A stretch of 39,549 nt of DNA from Xenococcaceae cyanobacterium MO_188.B29. GTDB lineage: Bacteria > Cyanobacteriota > Cyanobacteriia > Cyanobacteriales > Xenococcaceae. Every line of letters starts with the position of its first letter. Positions within the stretch are counted from its first letter, which is position 1. Where the stretch lies: positions 1 through 39,549 of the forward strand of contig JASJDI010000014.1 of NCBI GenBank assembly GCA_030065155.1, written 5' to 3'. The notes under the pieces were generated by a model, which was given only the letters and a program-made list of their open reading frames with translations, ran no database searches and was not told the DNA's origin. Position numbers and translations under genes: made by a program. Of this stretch, positions 16,384 through 24,481 are shown in pieces.

Positions 16384-17049
16384 ATGAAAAACCGACTGAA
16401 AGAACTCCGACAATTGCAGCAGTGGTCGCAATCTGACCTCGCCAGAAAATTAGCAATTAGTCGCCAAGCAGTTAATGGTTTTGAATCTGGCAAATTCGAT
16501 CCAAGTTTAGATATGGCTTTCAAAATTGCCAATGTGTTCAATGTCACGCTCGAAGATATTTTCATTCATGAGGCAAAAAATTCCATGCAAGTACTAGCGG
16601 AAAGAGTTAAAAACTTCTTTGGTTTCGAGTTTGGTTTTGAGAGGTTTACTGAAAAAGCGATTAATGCCCTCAATTTTGCCCGCAATAAAGCAACACAAGC
16701 GCAAACATCTCTAGTTGAACCAGAACATATTTTGGCTGGCTTGTTAGCGGATGCCAACACAACATCTGCTCGTTTACTTAGGTCTAATGGCGTAGTGCTG
16801 GACATCGAAACTAATGAACATTCTTTTGAGTACTGGGAAAATATCAAATTTAGTTCAAAAAGTAAGTTTATTTTAGAGCTTGCCTTACAAATTGTTCGGC
16901 TTCAAGGTCAAAAGTCGATCGGTACTGAACATCTATTGTGGGGATTAGTCCGACTGGCTGAAACAGACAGCACCATTATGAATGATTTATTGCCAAGATC
17001 TGAAATTAATCTCGTATCTTTAAACAAGGAACTAGCAGAAATAGTTTAA
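16384..17049 (+). CDS. XRE-type HTH regulator fused to a ClpC-type N-domain
   Basis: A 221-residue protein joining two modules. Residues 1-62 are a Cro/C1 (XRE) helix-turn-helix of the short YgzD-like type (MKNRLKELRQLQQWSQSDLA, then ISRQAVNGFESGKFDPSLDM). Residues about 85-215 form a Clp N-domain with both repeats: FERFTEKAINALNFARNKA with VEPEHILAGLLAD, and KFILELALQIVRLQ with IGTEHLLWGLVRLAE. These match the adaptor- and substrate-docking N-domain of ClpC, which begins MFERFTEKAI in real ClpC. There are no AAA+ ATPase modules, so it cannot unfold proteins itself. Presumably it binds DNA and senses or docks a Clp client or adaptor; that link is inference. A 56-bp dyad lies immediately upstream. 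Confidence 0.85.
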   Translation: MKNRLKELRQLQQWSQSDLARKLAISRQAVNGFESGKFDPSLDMAFKIANVFNVTLEDIFIHEAKNSMQVLAERVKNFFGFEFGFERFTEKAINALNFARNKATQAQTSLVEPEHILAGLLADANTTSARLLRSNGVVLDIETNEHSFEYWENIKFSSKSKFILELALQIVRLQGQKSIGTEHLLWGLVRLAETDSTIMNDLLPRSEINLVSLNKELAEIV

Positions 17050-17087
17050 CTCCTCTGCTCTTCTGCACCCTAAAACCTACAAACCGA

Positions 17088-17621
17088 CTATTCTTGAACT
17101 CGAACAGAAATCACACTGCCATTAAAATCGTAGTTTTTCCCTTCTAATTGAATCGACATACCAACTTTAACTTTTTTAGTATTATCTAATACTGCACCAT
17201 TACCAGTAATTTGGGCTTTTCCCCCCAAAGTCAGAATTAGATCTTTAATCATTGTTACTTCTGGTCTAGGGTCTGGTAAAGCCTTTACTGTTCCATCTGG
17301 TTGAGGAACAGGAGTAGTTCGGGGTAAAACCTGAGTTGATTTAATTTCTACTTGACCTGCGGGTTGATTGCGGATAACAATATTGGCTTTTTCTGCGGTA
17401 AATTCTTGTTGTAATCCTTCAAAATCAGCTACGCTTAAACCTCTTACCAATACATCCACTTCTATTGGTTTAACCTTGGTTTGAGCAACAATACTTTGAG
17501 TAACGGGAGTGCCAGGGAAGAAAAATATCCCCATAATCACCATAAGGATCACACAAGCAGCACCTATGTCCAAGATACTGATTTTGCCAAAAATTCTTCC
17601 TTTGGAGTCAATAATTTTCAT
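17088..17621 (-). CDS. DUF4330 family membrane-anchored protein
   Basis: A 177-residue protein of unknown function found in cyanobacteria. The N-terminus MKIIDSKGRIFGKISILDIG is followed by a single hydrophobic helix (AACVILMVIMGIFFFPGTP), matching the DUF4330 family start. The rest is a soluble beta-rich domain with DVLVRGLSVADFEGL, a Pro-rich linker (LPRTTPVPQPDGTVKALPDP) and KVKVGMSIQLEGKNYDFNGS at the end. The topology suggests an N-terminal anchor with the body outside the cytoplasmic membrane or in the thylakoid lumen. It lies 43 bp downstream of the 17665-18303 gene on the same strand, so they may be co-transcribed. Confidence 0.78.
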   Translation of the reverse strand: MKIIDSKGRIFGKISILDIGAACVILMVIMGIFFFPGTPVTQSIVAQTKVKPIEVDVLVRGLSVADFEGLQQEFTAEKANIVIRNQPAGQVEIKSTQVLPRTTPVPQPDGTVKALPDPRPEVTMIKDLILTLGGKAQITGNGAVLDNTKKVKVGMSIQLEGKNYDFNGSVISVRVQE

Positions 17622-17664
17622 ATAAGAAATTATATCTAGAAATCATAATCTGGAAAATACTCAA

Positions 17665-18303
17665 TTATTTTAGCTTCTCAAAAGGTAGTCTAATATTTTT
17701 TGTTTTTTTTGCTAAAGACTTATTCTTCTTGAGAGAAGACTTCCAGGAAGAAATACGGTAGGATGGCGCAGGATTAGAAGAGTCACTGTTACACTGCTGT
17801 GAAAGAGAGGTGCGGGGTTCACAAGGGGGCGAGGTTTCCTCGCCCCACGACCCCTTGTCTACGGTGCTTTGTGTTTTCTGGTTAATAGTTTTAGACGTTG
17901 ATAAGACTGGATTAGGCAAGGATCTTGGTTTTAGAGTTTGTGCCTTAGAAGCAGATGGATAACAGCGTAAGTTTTTGGGGGTGAGCGACAAAGCTCTATG
18001 TCTGAATAAATATGCTAAGAGCCAGGGAGTAGCACTACAGCCTAAAATAATAGCAGTGTAAAACCAGGTTAAGAAACTACTAGGGTTTTCGATCGCCAGG
18101 GTAGTATTATCCAGAGAATCAGATGATATGGAATTTCCAGAGTAATTACTGGTTGAGCAAAAGCGATTCCAATTAATTGAAGTGATAGTGAGTAGTGATA
18201 AAGAAGTAATCCCAAATAACAGAAAAAAATGTTTATTTAATAATTGATGAAGGTTCATTGAGGCAGAAGATTTATGAGACTTGCTTTTAGGAGAGTTTTT
18301 CAT
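17665..18303 (-). CDS. Hypothetical two-helix membrane protein with basic tail
   Basis: A 212-residue protein that I do not recognise. A basic, Ser/Lys-rich start precedes one hydrophobic helix (KHFFLLFGITSLSLLTITSI) and, after a Ser/Asn-rich loop, a second (FLTWFYTAIILGCSATPWLL). The C-terminal half is polar, low in structure and Lys-rich at the end. Within it, residues encoded by 17821-17858 (around DKGSWGEETSPP) come from a GC-rich palindrome unlike the surrounding sequence, so part of the tail may be inserted repeat DNA translated in frame. It lies directly upstream of the DUF4330 gene. The start ATG is at 18303. Confidence 0.55.
   Translation of the reverse strand: MKNSPKSKSHKSSASMNLHQLLNKHFFLLFGITSLSLLTITSINWNRFCSTSNYSGNSISSDSLDNTTLAIENPSSFLTWFYTAIILGCSATPWLLAYLFRHRALSLTPKNLRCYPSASKAQTLKPRSLPNPVLSTSKTINQKTQSTVDKGSWGEETSPPCEPRTSLSQQCNSDSSNPAPSYRISSWKSSLKKNKSLAKKTKNIRLPFEKLK
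17821..17858. repeat. GC-rich nested palindrome inside a coding region
   Basis: GGGGCGAGG (17826-17834) pairs with CCTCGCCCC (17838-17846) around TTT. An outer pair, ACAAGGGG (17821-17828) and CCCCTTGT (17851-17858), overlaps it and can form an alternative stem. The GC content contrasts sharply with the AT-rich flanks. Similar GC-rich palindromes are dispersed in cyanobacterial genomes, so this may be an inserted short repeat. Confidence 0.6.
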
Positions 18304-18479
18304 GGATTCTTACACGCTCGGGCTAGAAAATAACAATTAGTTAATAGAGAAAGAAATGAACAAAACTGGCGAGATCGTAACCGCAAGACTTACAAAAAAT
18401 TAATTTCTTAAGCTCCATTTAATATTTTTCTAGAACATTATTTATCGCTATAATAAGGACTTTACTTTTCTTGTCTTCA

Positions 18480-20525
18480 ATGGTCAAAAGTAAGCTGGAA
18501 TATATTCCTCAACAACCACAAAAAGTTGTAGCCTCAGACAATAACCTACTTAATCAACAAAAACAAGACCAACACAATTGGACGATCGAAGATAGTGAAA
18601 ACCTCTATGGCATTAAGGGATGGGGTGAACCCTATTTCTCAATTAATGCTGCGGGGCATGTCATGGTATCTCCCCAAGGTTCTTCTCGGGGAAGTTCCCT
18701 TGATTTATATGAATTAGTTAAGTCTCTTAAGCAACGTAACCTAGGATTACCTCTATTAATTCGTTTTTCTGATATTCTAGGGGATAGAATGGAGAGACTC
18801 TATGCCTGTATGAATCGGGCGATCGCTCGTTATAATTATCAGGGAACTTATCAGGGCGTATTCCCGATTAAATGTAACCAGCACCGTCATTTAGTAGAAG
18901 CTTTAGTTAAGTACGGTCAACCCTATCAATTTGGTCTAGAAGCAGGTTCAAAACCAGAGTTGATGATTGCCTTAGCCACCCTTGAACCTAATCTCAATTC
19001 CCACATTACAACGAAAGAACCACTATTAATTTGTAATGGTTATAAAGATCGGGAATATATCGAAACTGCTCTCCTGGCAATCAGACTAGGACAAAAACCA
19101 ATTATTGTTATTGAACAACTAGAAGAACTAGATCTAACCTTAGAAATTAGTCGTCAATTAGATATTAAACCCTTGTTAGGAGTAAGAGCTAAATTAGCTA
19201 GTAGAGGTTCAGGACGTTGGGGTAGTTCTACAGGAGATCGGGCTAAATTTGGTTTGACTATTCCGCAAATTTTGTCAGTATTTGCAGAATTGCAACAGAC
19301 AGATATGCTGGATTGTCTGCAATTGCTACATTTTCATATCGGTTCACAAATTTCTTCCATTACCGTAATCAAAGAGGCGATCCGCGAGGCTAGTCAAATT
19401 TATGTCCAACTAGTTAAAATGGGCGCAAATTTAACTTATCTCGATGTTGGCGGTGGTTTAGCAGTAGATTACGATGGCTCAAAAACTAATTTCCATGCCT
19501 CGAAAAACTACAATATGCAAAATTATGCTAACGACATTGTGGCGCAGGTCAAAGATGCTTGCGAACAAGGTAAAGTAAGAGTACCTACCTTAGTTAGTGA
19601 AAGTGGAAGAGCGATCGCAGCCCATCAATCAGTTTTAGTCTTTGATGTGCTTGGTACTAATGATATCTCGGCGGAAGTACCTCCAGCAGCAGCAGAAGAT
19701 GAACCTCTAGTTATTCGCAATTTTTGGGAGACTTATCAATCAATTGATAGCCATAACTACCAAGAAACCTATCACGATGCCATTCAATTCAAACAAGAAG
19801 CTCATAGCTTATTTAACTTGGGTTATCTCAGTTTAGCTCAAAGGGCTAGGGCAGAAGGACTTTACTGGGCTTGTTGTCAGCAAATTATGCAGATTATTAA
19901 CCAACTAGACTATGTACCAGACGAATTAGAAGACTTGAATAAAATTATGGCATCAATTTACTATGCCAATCTTTCTATTTTCCAATCTGTACCAGATTCT
20001 TGGGCGATCGAGCAACTTTTTCCGATTATGCCTATTCATCGTCTCCAAGAAAAACCTACAGCTAAAGCTATTCTTGCTGATCTTACTTGCGATAGTGATG
20101 GTATTATCGAGCAATTTATTAACCTCAAGGATGTTAAAGATGTTTTAGAGTTACATTCCCTACAGAATATTCCTAGCGAAGAAAATAGTCAGCCTTTAAA
20201 AGTACATCCCTATTATTTGGGCATGTTTTTAGTAGGGGCATATCAAGAAATTATGGGTAACTTACATAACTTATTTGGTGATACTAATGTAGTCCATATC
20301 CAGATGAGTCCTACTGGCTATCAAATTGAATATGTGGTAAGAGGGGATACAGTTAACGAAGTGCTAAGTTATGTAGAATATGACGGAGAAAATTTACTGG
20401 AAAAGATTCGCTTACAGACAGAAATAGCCCTAGAACAAAATCGCATTACCCTAGAAGAAGCACAAAGATTGTTACAAAACTATGAACGCAGCTTACGTAG
20501 CTACACTTATTTGGTAAAAAGTTAA
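18480..20525 (+). CDS. speA: Biosynthetic arginine decarboxylase
   Basis: A PLP-dependent enzyme converting arginine to agmatine, the first step of polyamine synthesis in cyanobacteria. About 681 residues, the usual size for SpeA. The cofactor lysine is in GVFPIKCNQHRHLVEAL (Lys134 counted from the TTG at 18471). HFHIGSQIS, YLDVGGGLAVDYDGS and LVSESGRAIAAH are the fold-III decarboxylase motifs around the phosphate- and substrate-binding sites. The long C-terminal part (about 430-684) is the helical SpeA extension. An in-frame TTG at 18471 lies 11 bases from AAGGA and could be the true start; the ATG at 18480 has no clear ribosome binding site. It appears to be monocistronic. Confidence 0.95.
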   Translation: MVKSKLEYIPQQPQKVVASDNNLLNQQKQDQHNWTIEDSENLYGIKGWGEPYFSINAAGHVMVSPQGSSRGSSLDLYELVKSLKQRNLGLPLLIRFSDILGDRMERLYACMNRAIARYNYQGTYQGVFPIKCNQHRHLVEALVKYGQPYQFGLEAGSKPELMIALATLEPNLNSHITTKEPLLICNGYKDREYIETALLAIRLGQKPIIVIEQLEELDLTLEISRQLDIKPLLGVRAKLASRGSGRWGSSTGDRAKFGLTIPQILSVFAELQQTDMLDCLQLLHFHIGSQISSITVIKEAIREASQIYVQLVKMGANLTYLDVGGGLAVDYDGSKTNFHASKNYNMQNYANDIVAQVKDACEQGKVRVPTLVSESGRAIAAHQSVLVFDVLGTNDISAEVPPAAAEDEPLVIRNFWETYQSIDSHNYQETYHDAIQFKQEAHSLFNLGYLSLAQRARAEGLYWACCQQIMQIINQLDYVPDELEDLNKIMASIYYANLSIFQSVPDSWAIEQLFPIMPIHRLQEKPTAKAILADLTCDSDGIIEQFINLKDVKDVLELHSLQNIPSEENSQPLKVHPYYLGMFLVGAYQEIMGNLHNLFGDTNVVHIQMSPTGYQIEYVVRGDTVNEVLSYVEYDGENLLEKIRLQTEIALEQNRITLEEAQRLLQNYERSLRSYTYLVKS

Positions 20526-20718
20526 CACAAGCTCTTAGTTGTTAGTTGGTTTAAAAGAAGGATTATCAAGTTATTGAAATAGAAAAAAGAATGATCCAAA
20601 TAGTCATTAGACATCAATACTAACTACTCGCTACTCCCTAATAACTACTCACTACTTATCTTAACCATCAAGCATTCGTAGCAACCATCAAAGCATCCCA
20701 TAATAAACTTATAATACC

Positions 20719-21213
20719 ATGTCCGATCTAGGCTTACAGAAAGTTTTTAATCGTCTTGCTGATAACTTGGCTAAAGATGCTTTAGTCCAAACTGTAGTGA
20801 CTAATCTCAGAAATGATTTACAAGTCGATCGTGTAGTTTTATATTACTTTTACAGCCAATGGCAAGGACAGGTTACCTTTGAATCTCTAAGTTCTAATAA
20901 ATTCTCTATTTTCGGTTCAACAGGGCCAGATGACTGCTTTAATGGAGAATATGCTGCTATGTATCAACAAGGTAGAGTAAGAGCGATCGAGGACATTGAA
21001 ACAGAGCCTATCAATGATTGCCATCGAGATTTCTTACGCAATCTACAAGTCCGTGCCAATCTAGTTGTGCCCGTTTTACCACCCAAAGGACTATGGGGAT
21101 TGCTAATTGCTCATCAATGTCTCACTCCTCGCATCTGGACACCAACAGATATTGCAGCTATGGAAAAAGGTGCAAACATTTTAGTAAAAGCCACTACTAT
21201 TTGTCAAAGTTAG
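20719..21213 (+). CDS. Stand-alone GAF protein, candidate DXCF cyanobacteriochrome
   Basis: A 164-residue protein consisting of one GAF domain (LVQTVVTNLRNDLQVDRVVL to PRIWTPTDIAAMEKGANILV). It resembles bilin-binding GAF domains of cyanobacteriochromes. DDCF at residues 71-74 matches the DXCF motif (second cysteine), and Cys101-His102 in NDCHRDFLRNLQVRANLVVP matches the canonical chromophore-binding Cys-His. The 28-residue spacing between Cys73 and Cys101 equals that between the two cysteines of TePixJ (494 and 522). No kinase, GGDEF or HAMP domain is attached. Bilin binding is an inference; many GAF domains bind none. TATAAT at 20710-20715 is too close to the ATG to be its promoter unless translation starts later. 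Confidence 0.8.
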   Translation: MSDLGLQKVFNRLADNLAKDALVQTVVTNLRNDLQVDRVVLYYFYSQWQGQVTFESLSSNKFSIFGSTGPDDCFNGEYAAMYQQGRVRAIEDIETEPINDCHRDFLRNLQVRANLVVPVLPPKGLWGLLIAHQCLTPRIWTPTDIAAMEKGANILVKATTICQS

Positions 21214-21229
21214 CTTCTGCTTAAATCTG

Positions 21230-21423
21230 GCTTGCTGAAAAAGTCATAATTCTCAGTGGCGACGGGTGGTAGGTGTTAGGGAAACCTTGGGGCAAGGATA
21301 ACTCTCAAATATCTTTTCAAAATGCAAGGGTTTTGAGCTTATACATGTTATGCTCTGGCAATTTTTTGACCAAAAAAGGTTTAAAACTCTTATCTGACTT
21401 ACTAAAAATTTTATTCAGCAAGC
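21230..21423. repeat. 194-bp segment bounded by 10-bp inverted repeats, possible MITE remnant
   Basis: GCTTGCTGAA at 21230-21239 is inverted at 21414-21423 (TTCAGCAAGC). Just inside, AGTCA (21242-21246) and TGACTT (21395-21400) extend the symmetry imperfectly. The interior has no open frame of note. The right end overlaps the last codons and stop of aroQ, so any insertion would have supplied the aroQ C-terminus. No target duplication was found. Confidence 0.35.
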
Positions 21424-21860
21424 TTTATATATCTAACTAAAGCTTGTAAACCCAATAGATAACTGTTAGCACCAAACCCACTAATTTGCCCAATAGCAAT
21501 TGGTGCAATGTAAGAGTGGTGACGAAACTCTTCTCTTTGATAAATATTACTTAAATGAACCTCTACAGTAGGAACTTTGACTCCGGCTAGAGCATCTCTA
21601 ATGGCTACGCTTGTATGAGTATATGCTCCTGCATTAATAATTATCCCTTGATGGTTATCCCTAGCTTGATGAATCGCATCTATTAGCACCCCTTCATGAT
21701 TTGACTGCAAGCAGGATATTCTTACTTGCAGCCTTTTTCCTTCTTCCTTCAGGAGGTTATTAATCTGATCGAGAGTTATCGAACCATATACTTCTGGCTC
21801 TCTTAAACCCAACAAATTAAGATTAGGTCCGTGTAAAATGAGTATGCTAGATTGAGACAA
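21411..21860 (-). CDS. aroQ: Type II 3-dehydroquinate dehydratase
   Basis: This enzyme dehydrates 3-dehydroquinate to 3-dehydroshikimate in the shikimate pathway. It has 149 residues, the normal size for the type II dodecameric enzyme. Conserved blocks are [20 protein letters not shown] with the catalytic Tyr, [36 protein letters not shown] (substrate Asn and His) and [20 protein letters not shown] with the catalytic His. It lies 30 bp downstream of a 45-codon gene on the same strand and is probably co-transcribed with it. Its 3' end coincides with one arm of an inverted repeat. It is unrelated to the class I enzyme AroD. Confidence 0.95.
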   Translation of the reverse strand: MSQSSILILHGPNLNLLGLREPEVYGSITLDQINNLLKEEGKRLQVRISCLQSNHEGVLIDAIHQARDNHQGIIINAGAYTHTSVAIRDALAGVKVPTVEVHLSNIYQREEFRHHSYIAPIAIGQISGFGANSYLLGLQALVRYIKLAE

Positions 21861-21890
21861 AACTTTGAATGATACTCGCTTTGTTAGGGA

Positions 21891-22028
21891 TTAACGACGA
21901 CGATGACGATCATCCACTGGAATGGGAATTAACTCACCTTCTGGCTCTTGTTCTGGTCCTAAAAGAATTTCAATCAGTTTATCTGCCCACTCTCTTAGTT
22001 TTTCAAGTATTTTATCTATATAGTCCAT
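21891..22028 (-). CDS. 45-residue acidic/basic small protein upstream of aroQ
   Basis: A short gene starting at the ATG 22026-22028. The N-terminal half is an amphipathic helix (MDYIDKILEKLREWADKLIE), followed by ILLGPEQEPEGELIPIPV and a basic end DDRHRRR. ACAGGAG lies 11 bases ahead of the ATG. The pattern of helix, Glu/Pro stretch, IPIPV and an arginine-rich end looks like small conserved cyanobacterial proteins that I have seen without a function. The stop is 30 bp before the aroQ ATG, so the two are probably one operon. A plus-strand open frame over the same DNA is hydrophobic noise. Confidence 0.6.
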   Translation of the reverse strand: MDYIDKILEKLREWADKLIEILLGPEQEPEGELIPIPVDDRHRRR

Positions 22029-22297
22029 CGAACAGACGGCTCCTGTCAGCGTTTTTTCTGTTTTGTTAAAATGCTAGACAACCTCTGGGGTTTTATACAG
22101 CATTTTTTTATCTGGTATCTATAAAGAGGATTGTAAACTAACCTCATTAAAATTGCTATTTTTGTATAACAGCATTATTCTTTTCTTATACTAACCTTAA
22201 CACAGGTTAACAATCCATACTATCTATTTTGGCAATCTTCTAGATTTAGATTGGCACACTGTAGTAGTAAATACTCAATGCGCAATTAGGTTGTATT

Positions 22298-22396
22298 GTG
22301 AAAACAAGCAGACCCTCAGTGGTGCAGAGATACGGAAGAGAAAAGATCATTCCAACGATACCCAAAACTAGACAAATAAATTTCCCTATTGACTGA
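22298..22396 (+). CDS. Possible 32-codon ORF (uncertain)
   Basis: A short open frame from GTG at 22298 to TGA at 22394-22396 reads VKTSRPSVVQRYGREKIIPT and continues IPKTRQINFPID. AGG lies eight bases ahead of the GTG. The composition is protein-like and basic, but there is no family match I can name, and it could be a gene fragment or chance. The rest of the 22029-22484 spacer holds the thrS 3' hairpin and no other recognised feature. Confidence 0.2.
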   Translation: MKTSRPSVVQRYGREKIIPTIPKTRQINFPID

Positions 22397-22451
22397 TTTC
22401 GCTAAACGTAATTGCTCGATATCTCCACCTAATTAGTTTTAATTTTTATTT

Positions 22452-22476
22452 TAGATTTCAGCCTCAAGCTGAAATC
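22452..22476 (-). terminator. Perfect hairpin after thrS
   Basis: AGATTTCAGC and GCTGAAATCT form a perfect 10-bp stem around CTCAA, 9 bp beyond the thrS stop. The minus-strand side is followed by TAAAATAAAAATT rather than a T-run, so it is a poor intrinsic terminator. It may instead protect the mRNA 3' end. Confidence 0.45.
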
Positions 22477-22484
22477 TTTGCTCG

Positions 22485-24311
22485 CTAAAAATTACTATAG
22501 GTATCGATCGCCTGTTTTAATTTATCCATCACTTCAACAACAGGTATAGCTCCTAATTCCCCAGAAGCACGGGTACGAATATTTAAAGTATTGGCTTCTA
22601 CCTCTTTATCTCCGACAACAGACATGACAGGTATTTTTTGTTTCTCTGCGTTGCGAATCATTTTACCCAAACGCTCACCACTAGTATCTGCTTTAGCACG
22701 AATACCCATCCTTTGCATTTTGGCTGCTACTTCTTTGACATAATCAACATGAGCATCCCGCACAGGCAATAAACGTACTTGTTCAGGGGCTAACCAAAGA
22801 GGGAAATCTCCGGCATATTCTTCAATCAAAATACCAATTAGTCGCTCCAGAGAACCAAAAGGCGCACGGTGAATCATGACTGGACGTTGGCGAGAACCAT
22901 CTTCAGCAGTATATTCCAAGTCAAATCTTTCTGGCAGATTATAGTCTACCTGGACTGTGCCTAGTTGCCATTCTCTTTCTAAAGCATCACAAACCATAAA
23001 ATCTAGTTTAGGACCGTAGAAAGCAGCTTCTCCTGGGGCTTCAAAATGATTCATATCCAGAGTTTCAACTGCTCGACGAATAGCATTTTCTGCTTTATTC
23101 CATGCTTCTGCTGAACCGATATACTTATCGCTATCTGGGTCACGGAAACTTAAGCGAGCTTTAAAGTTGCGGTCTAAATTTAAGGTCTTAATTACTGACA
23201 AGATCAAATCTACAACCTTGAGAAATTCTTCATCTAGTTGTTCTGGTGTCACAAATAAATGAGCATCATCTTGTGTAAAACCCCTTACCCTAGTTAATCC
23301 TCCCAATTCTCCTGATTGTTCATAACGATAAACAGTACCGAACTCTGCTAACCGCATCGGTAAATCGCGATAGGAACGCAACTCACTTTTATAAATCTGC
23401 ACATGGAAAGGACAATTCATCGCTTTGAGCACAAAGCCTTGTTCTTGCTCTGCTGCTTTTTCATCTTCTGCCATCATAGGGAATAAATCTTCCCGATATT
23501 TCTGCCAATGTCCAGAAGTTTTAAATAAATCTACTCTACCAATGTGAGGAGTAACCACAGGAAGATAACCCCGCTTGAGTTGTTCTTGTTTAAGAAAATC
23601 TTCTAGAGTACTCCGTAAAATTGTTCCTTTCGGAGTCCATAGAGGTAAACCAGGGCCAACTAAATCATTAAAAATAAATAGTCCTAATTCCTTACCTAGT
23701 TTGCGATGATCTCGCCTTAAAGCTTCTTCTTTGCGCCGTTTGTATTCAGCTAGCTGTTCTGAGGTTTCCCAGGCAGTCCCGTATATACGTTGCAGTTGGG
23801 CGTTATTTTCATCACCACGCCAATAGGCACCAGCTAGACTTTCTAGTTCGATCGCTTTGGGGTTAATATCAGCAGTAGTCTCTACATGAGGTCCAGCACA
23901 CAAATCCCACCAGGCTTCACCCAAATGATATAAAGTAATGGGTTCTTCTATACTGGCTAAGATTTCGAGTTTATAAGGTTCACCGAGTTCCTCAATTCGT
24001 TTTTTTGCTTCTTCTCTACTTACTTCTTCTCGAATTATTGGTAATTTACGGTTGATGATTTTAATCATCTCCTTTTTGATTTGCTTTAAATCTTTTTCTG
24101 TAAAAGTTTCAGGACTATCAAAATCGTAATAAAAGCCATTTTCTGTCCAAGGGCCAATCGTAACCTGTGCCTTGGGAAACAGCTTCTGCACCGCCATTGC
24201 CATCACATGAGAGGTGGTGTGACGAATTTTTTTCAAAGATTCTGACTCACTAGTGCGGGGTAATTTAATTGGTTGTTGTAGTTCTTCAGAAGGCATCGGC
24301 TGTTTTACCAT
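22485..24311 (-). CDS. thrS: Threonyl-tRNA synthetase
   Basis: A class II synthetase of 608 residues that charges tRNA-Thr. The editing domain starts almost at once (KKIRHTTSHVMAMAVQKLFP, with the HxxxH zinc-like motif at 31-35, and later AGPHVE). The catalytic core shows AMNCPFHVQIYKSELRSYRD (zinc Cys and His), motif 2 with RYEQSGELGGLTRVRGFTQD, and motif 3 with MIHRAPFGSLERLIGILIEE. The anticodon-binding domain occupies the last 100 residues (LPVRDAHVDYVKEVAAKMQR). The N-terminal TGS domain of the E. coli enzyme is absent, which is common in cyanobacteria. No leader ORF or recognisable T-box or operator was seen. The ATG at 24311 lacks an obvious ribosome binding site. Confidence 0.97.
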   Translation of the reverse strand: MVKQPMPSEELQQPIKLPRTSESESLKKIRHTTSHVMAMAVQKLFPKAQVTIGPWTENGFYYDFDSPETFTEKDLKQIKKEMIKIINRKLPIIREEVSREEAKKRIEELGEPYKLEILASIEEPITLYHLGEAWWDLCAGPHVETTADINPKAIELESLAGAYWRGDENNAQLQRIYGTAWETSEQLAEYKRRKEEALRRDHRKLGKELGLFIFNDLVGPGLPLWTPKGTILRSTLEDFLKQEQLKRGYLPVVTPHIGRVDLFKTSGHWQKYREDLFPMMAEDEKAAEQEQGFVLKAMNCPFHVQIYKSELRSYRDLPMRLAEFGTVYRYEQSGELGGLTRVRGFTQDDAHLFVTPEQLDEEFLKVVDLILSVIKTLNLDRNFKARLSFRDPDSDKYIGSAEAWNKAENAIRRAVETLDMNHFEAPGEAAFYGPKLDFMVCDALEREWQLGTVQVDYNLPERFDLEYTAEDGSRQRPVMIHRAPFGSLERLIGILIEEYAGDFPLWLAPEQVRLLPVRDAHVDYVKEVAAKMQRMGIRAKADTSGERLGKMIRNAEKQKIPVMSVVGDKEVEANTLNIRTRASGELGAIPVVEVMDKLKQAIDTYSNF

Positions 24312-24481
24312 GCGAGTTGACTTTTTATTTACTTATAACCAAGATTTCTTCCTTACCATGATACAAAGATTGCTCTCTCTTTTGACTTACGCTCTAAGAA
24401 TTAAAATATTGTAATTTTTTATTGAGTAATGTAAAAAACGCTAATATTAGAAGTAATGAAATAATAAACTACTTTAAAAAT

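Noticed and set aside
21869..22069. 66-residue plus-strand frame beginning [16 protein letters not shown]
   Set aside because: It runs antisense to the small gene upstream of aroQ, has no ribosome binding site, and consists of low-complexity residues.
22298..22396. Idea that the 32-codon frame is a photosystem or cytochrome small subunit
   Set aside because: It lacks any hydrophobic segment, and no family match can be named, so it is listed only as an uncertain ORF.
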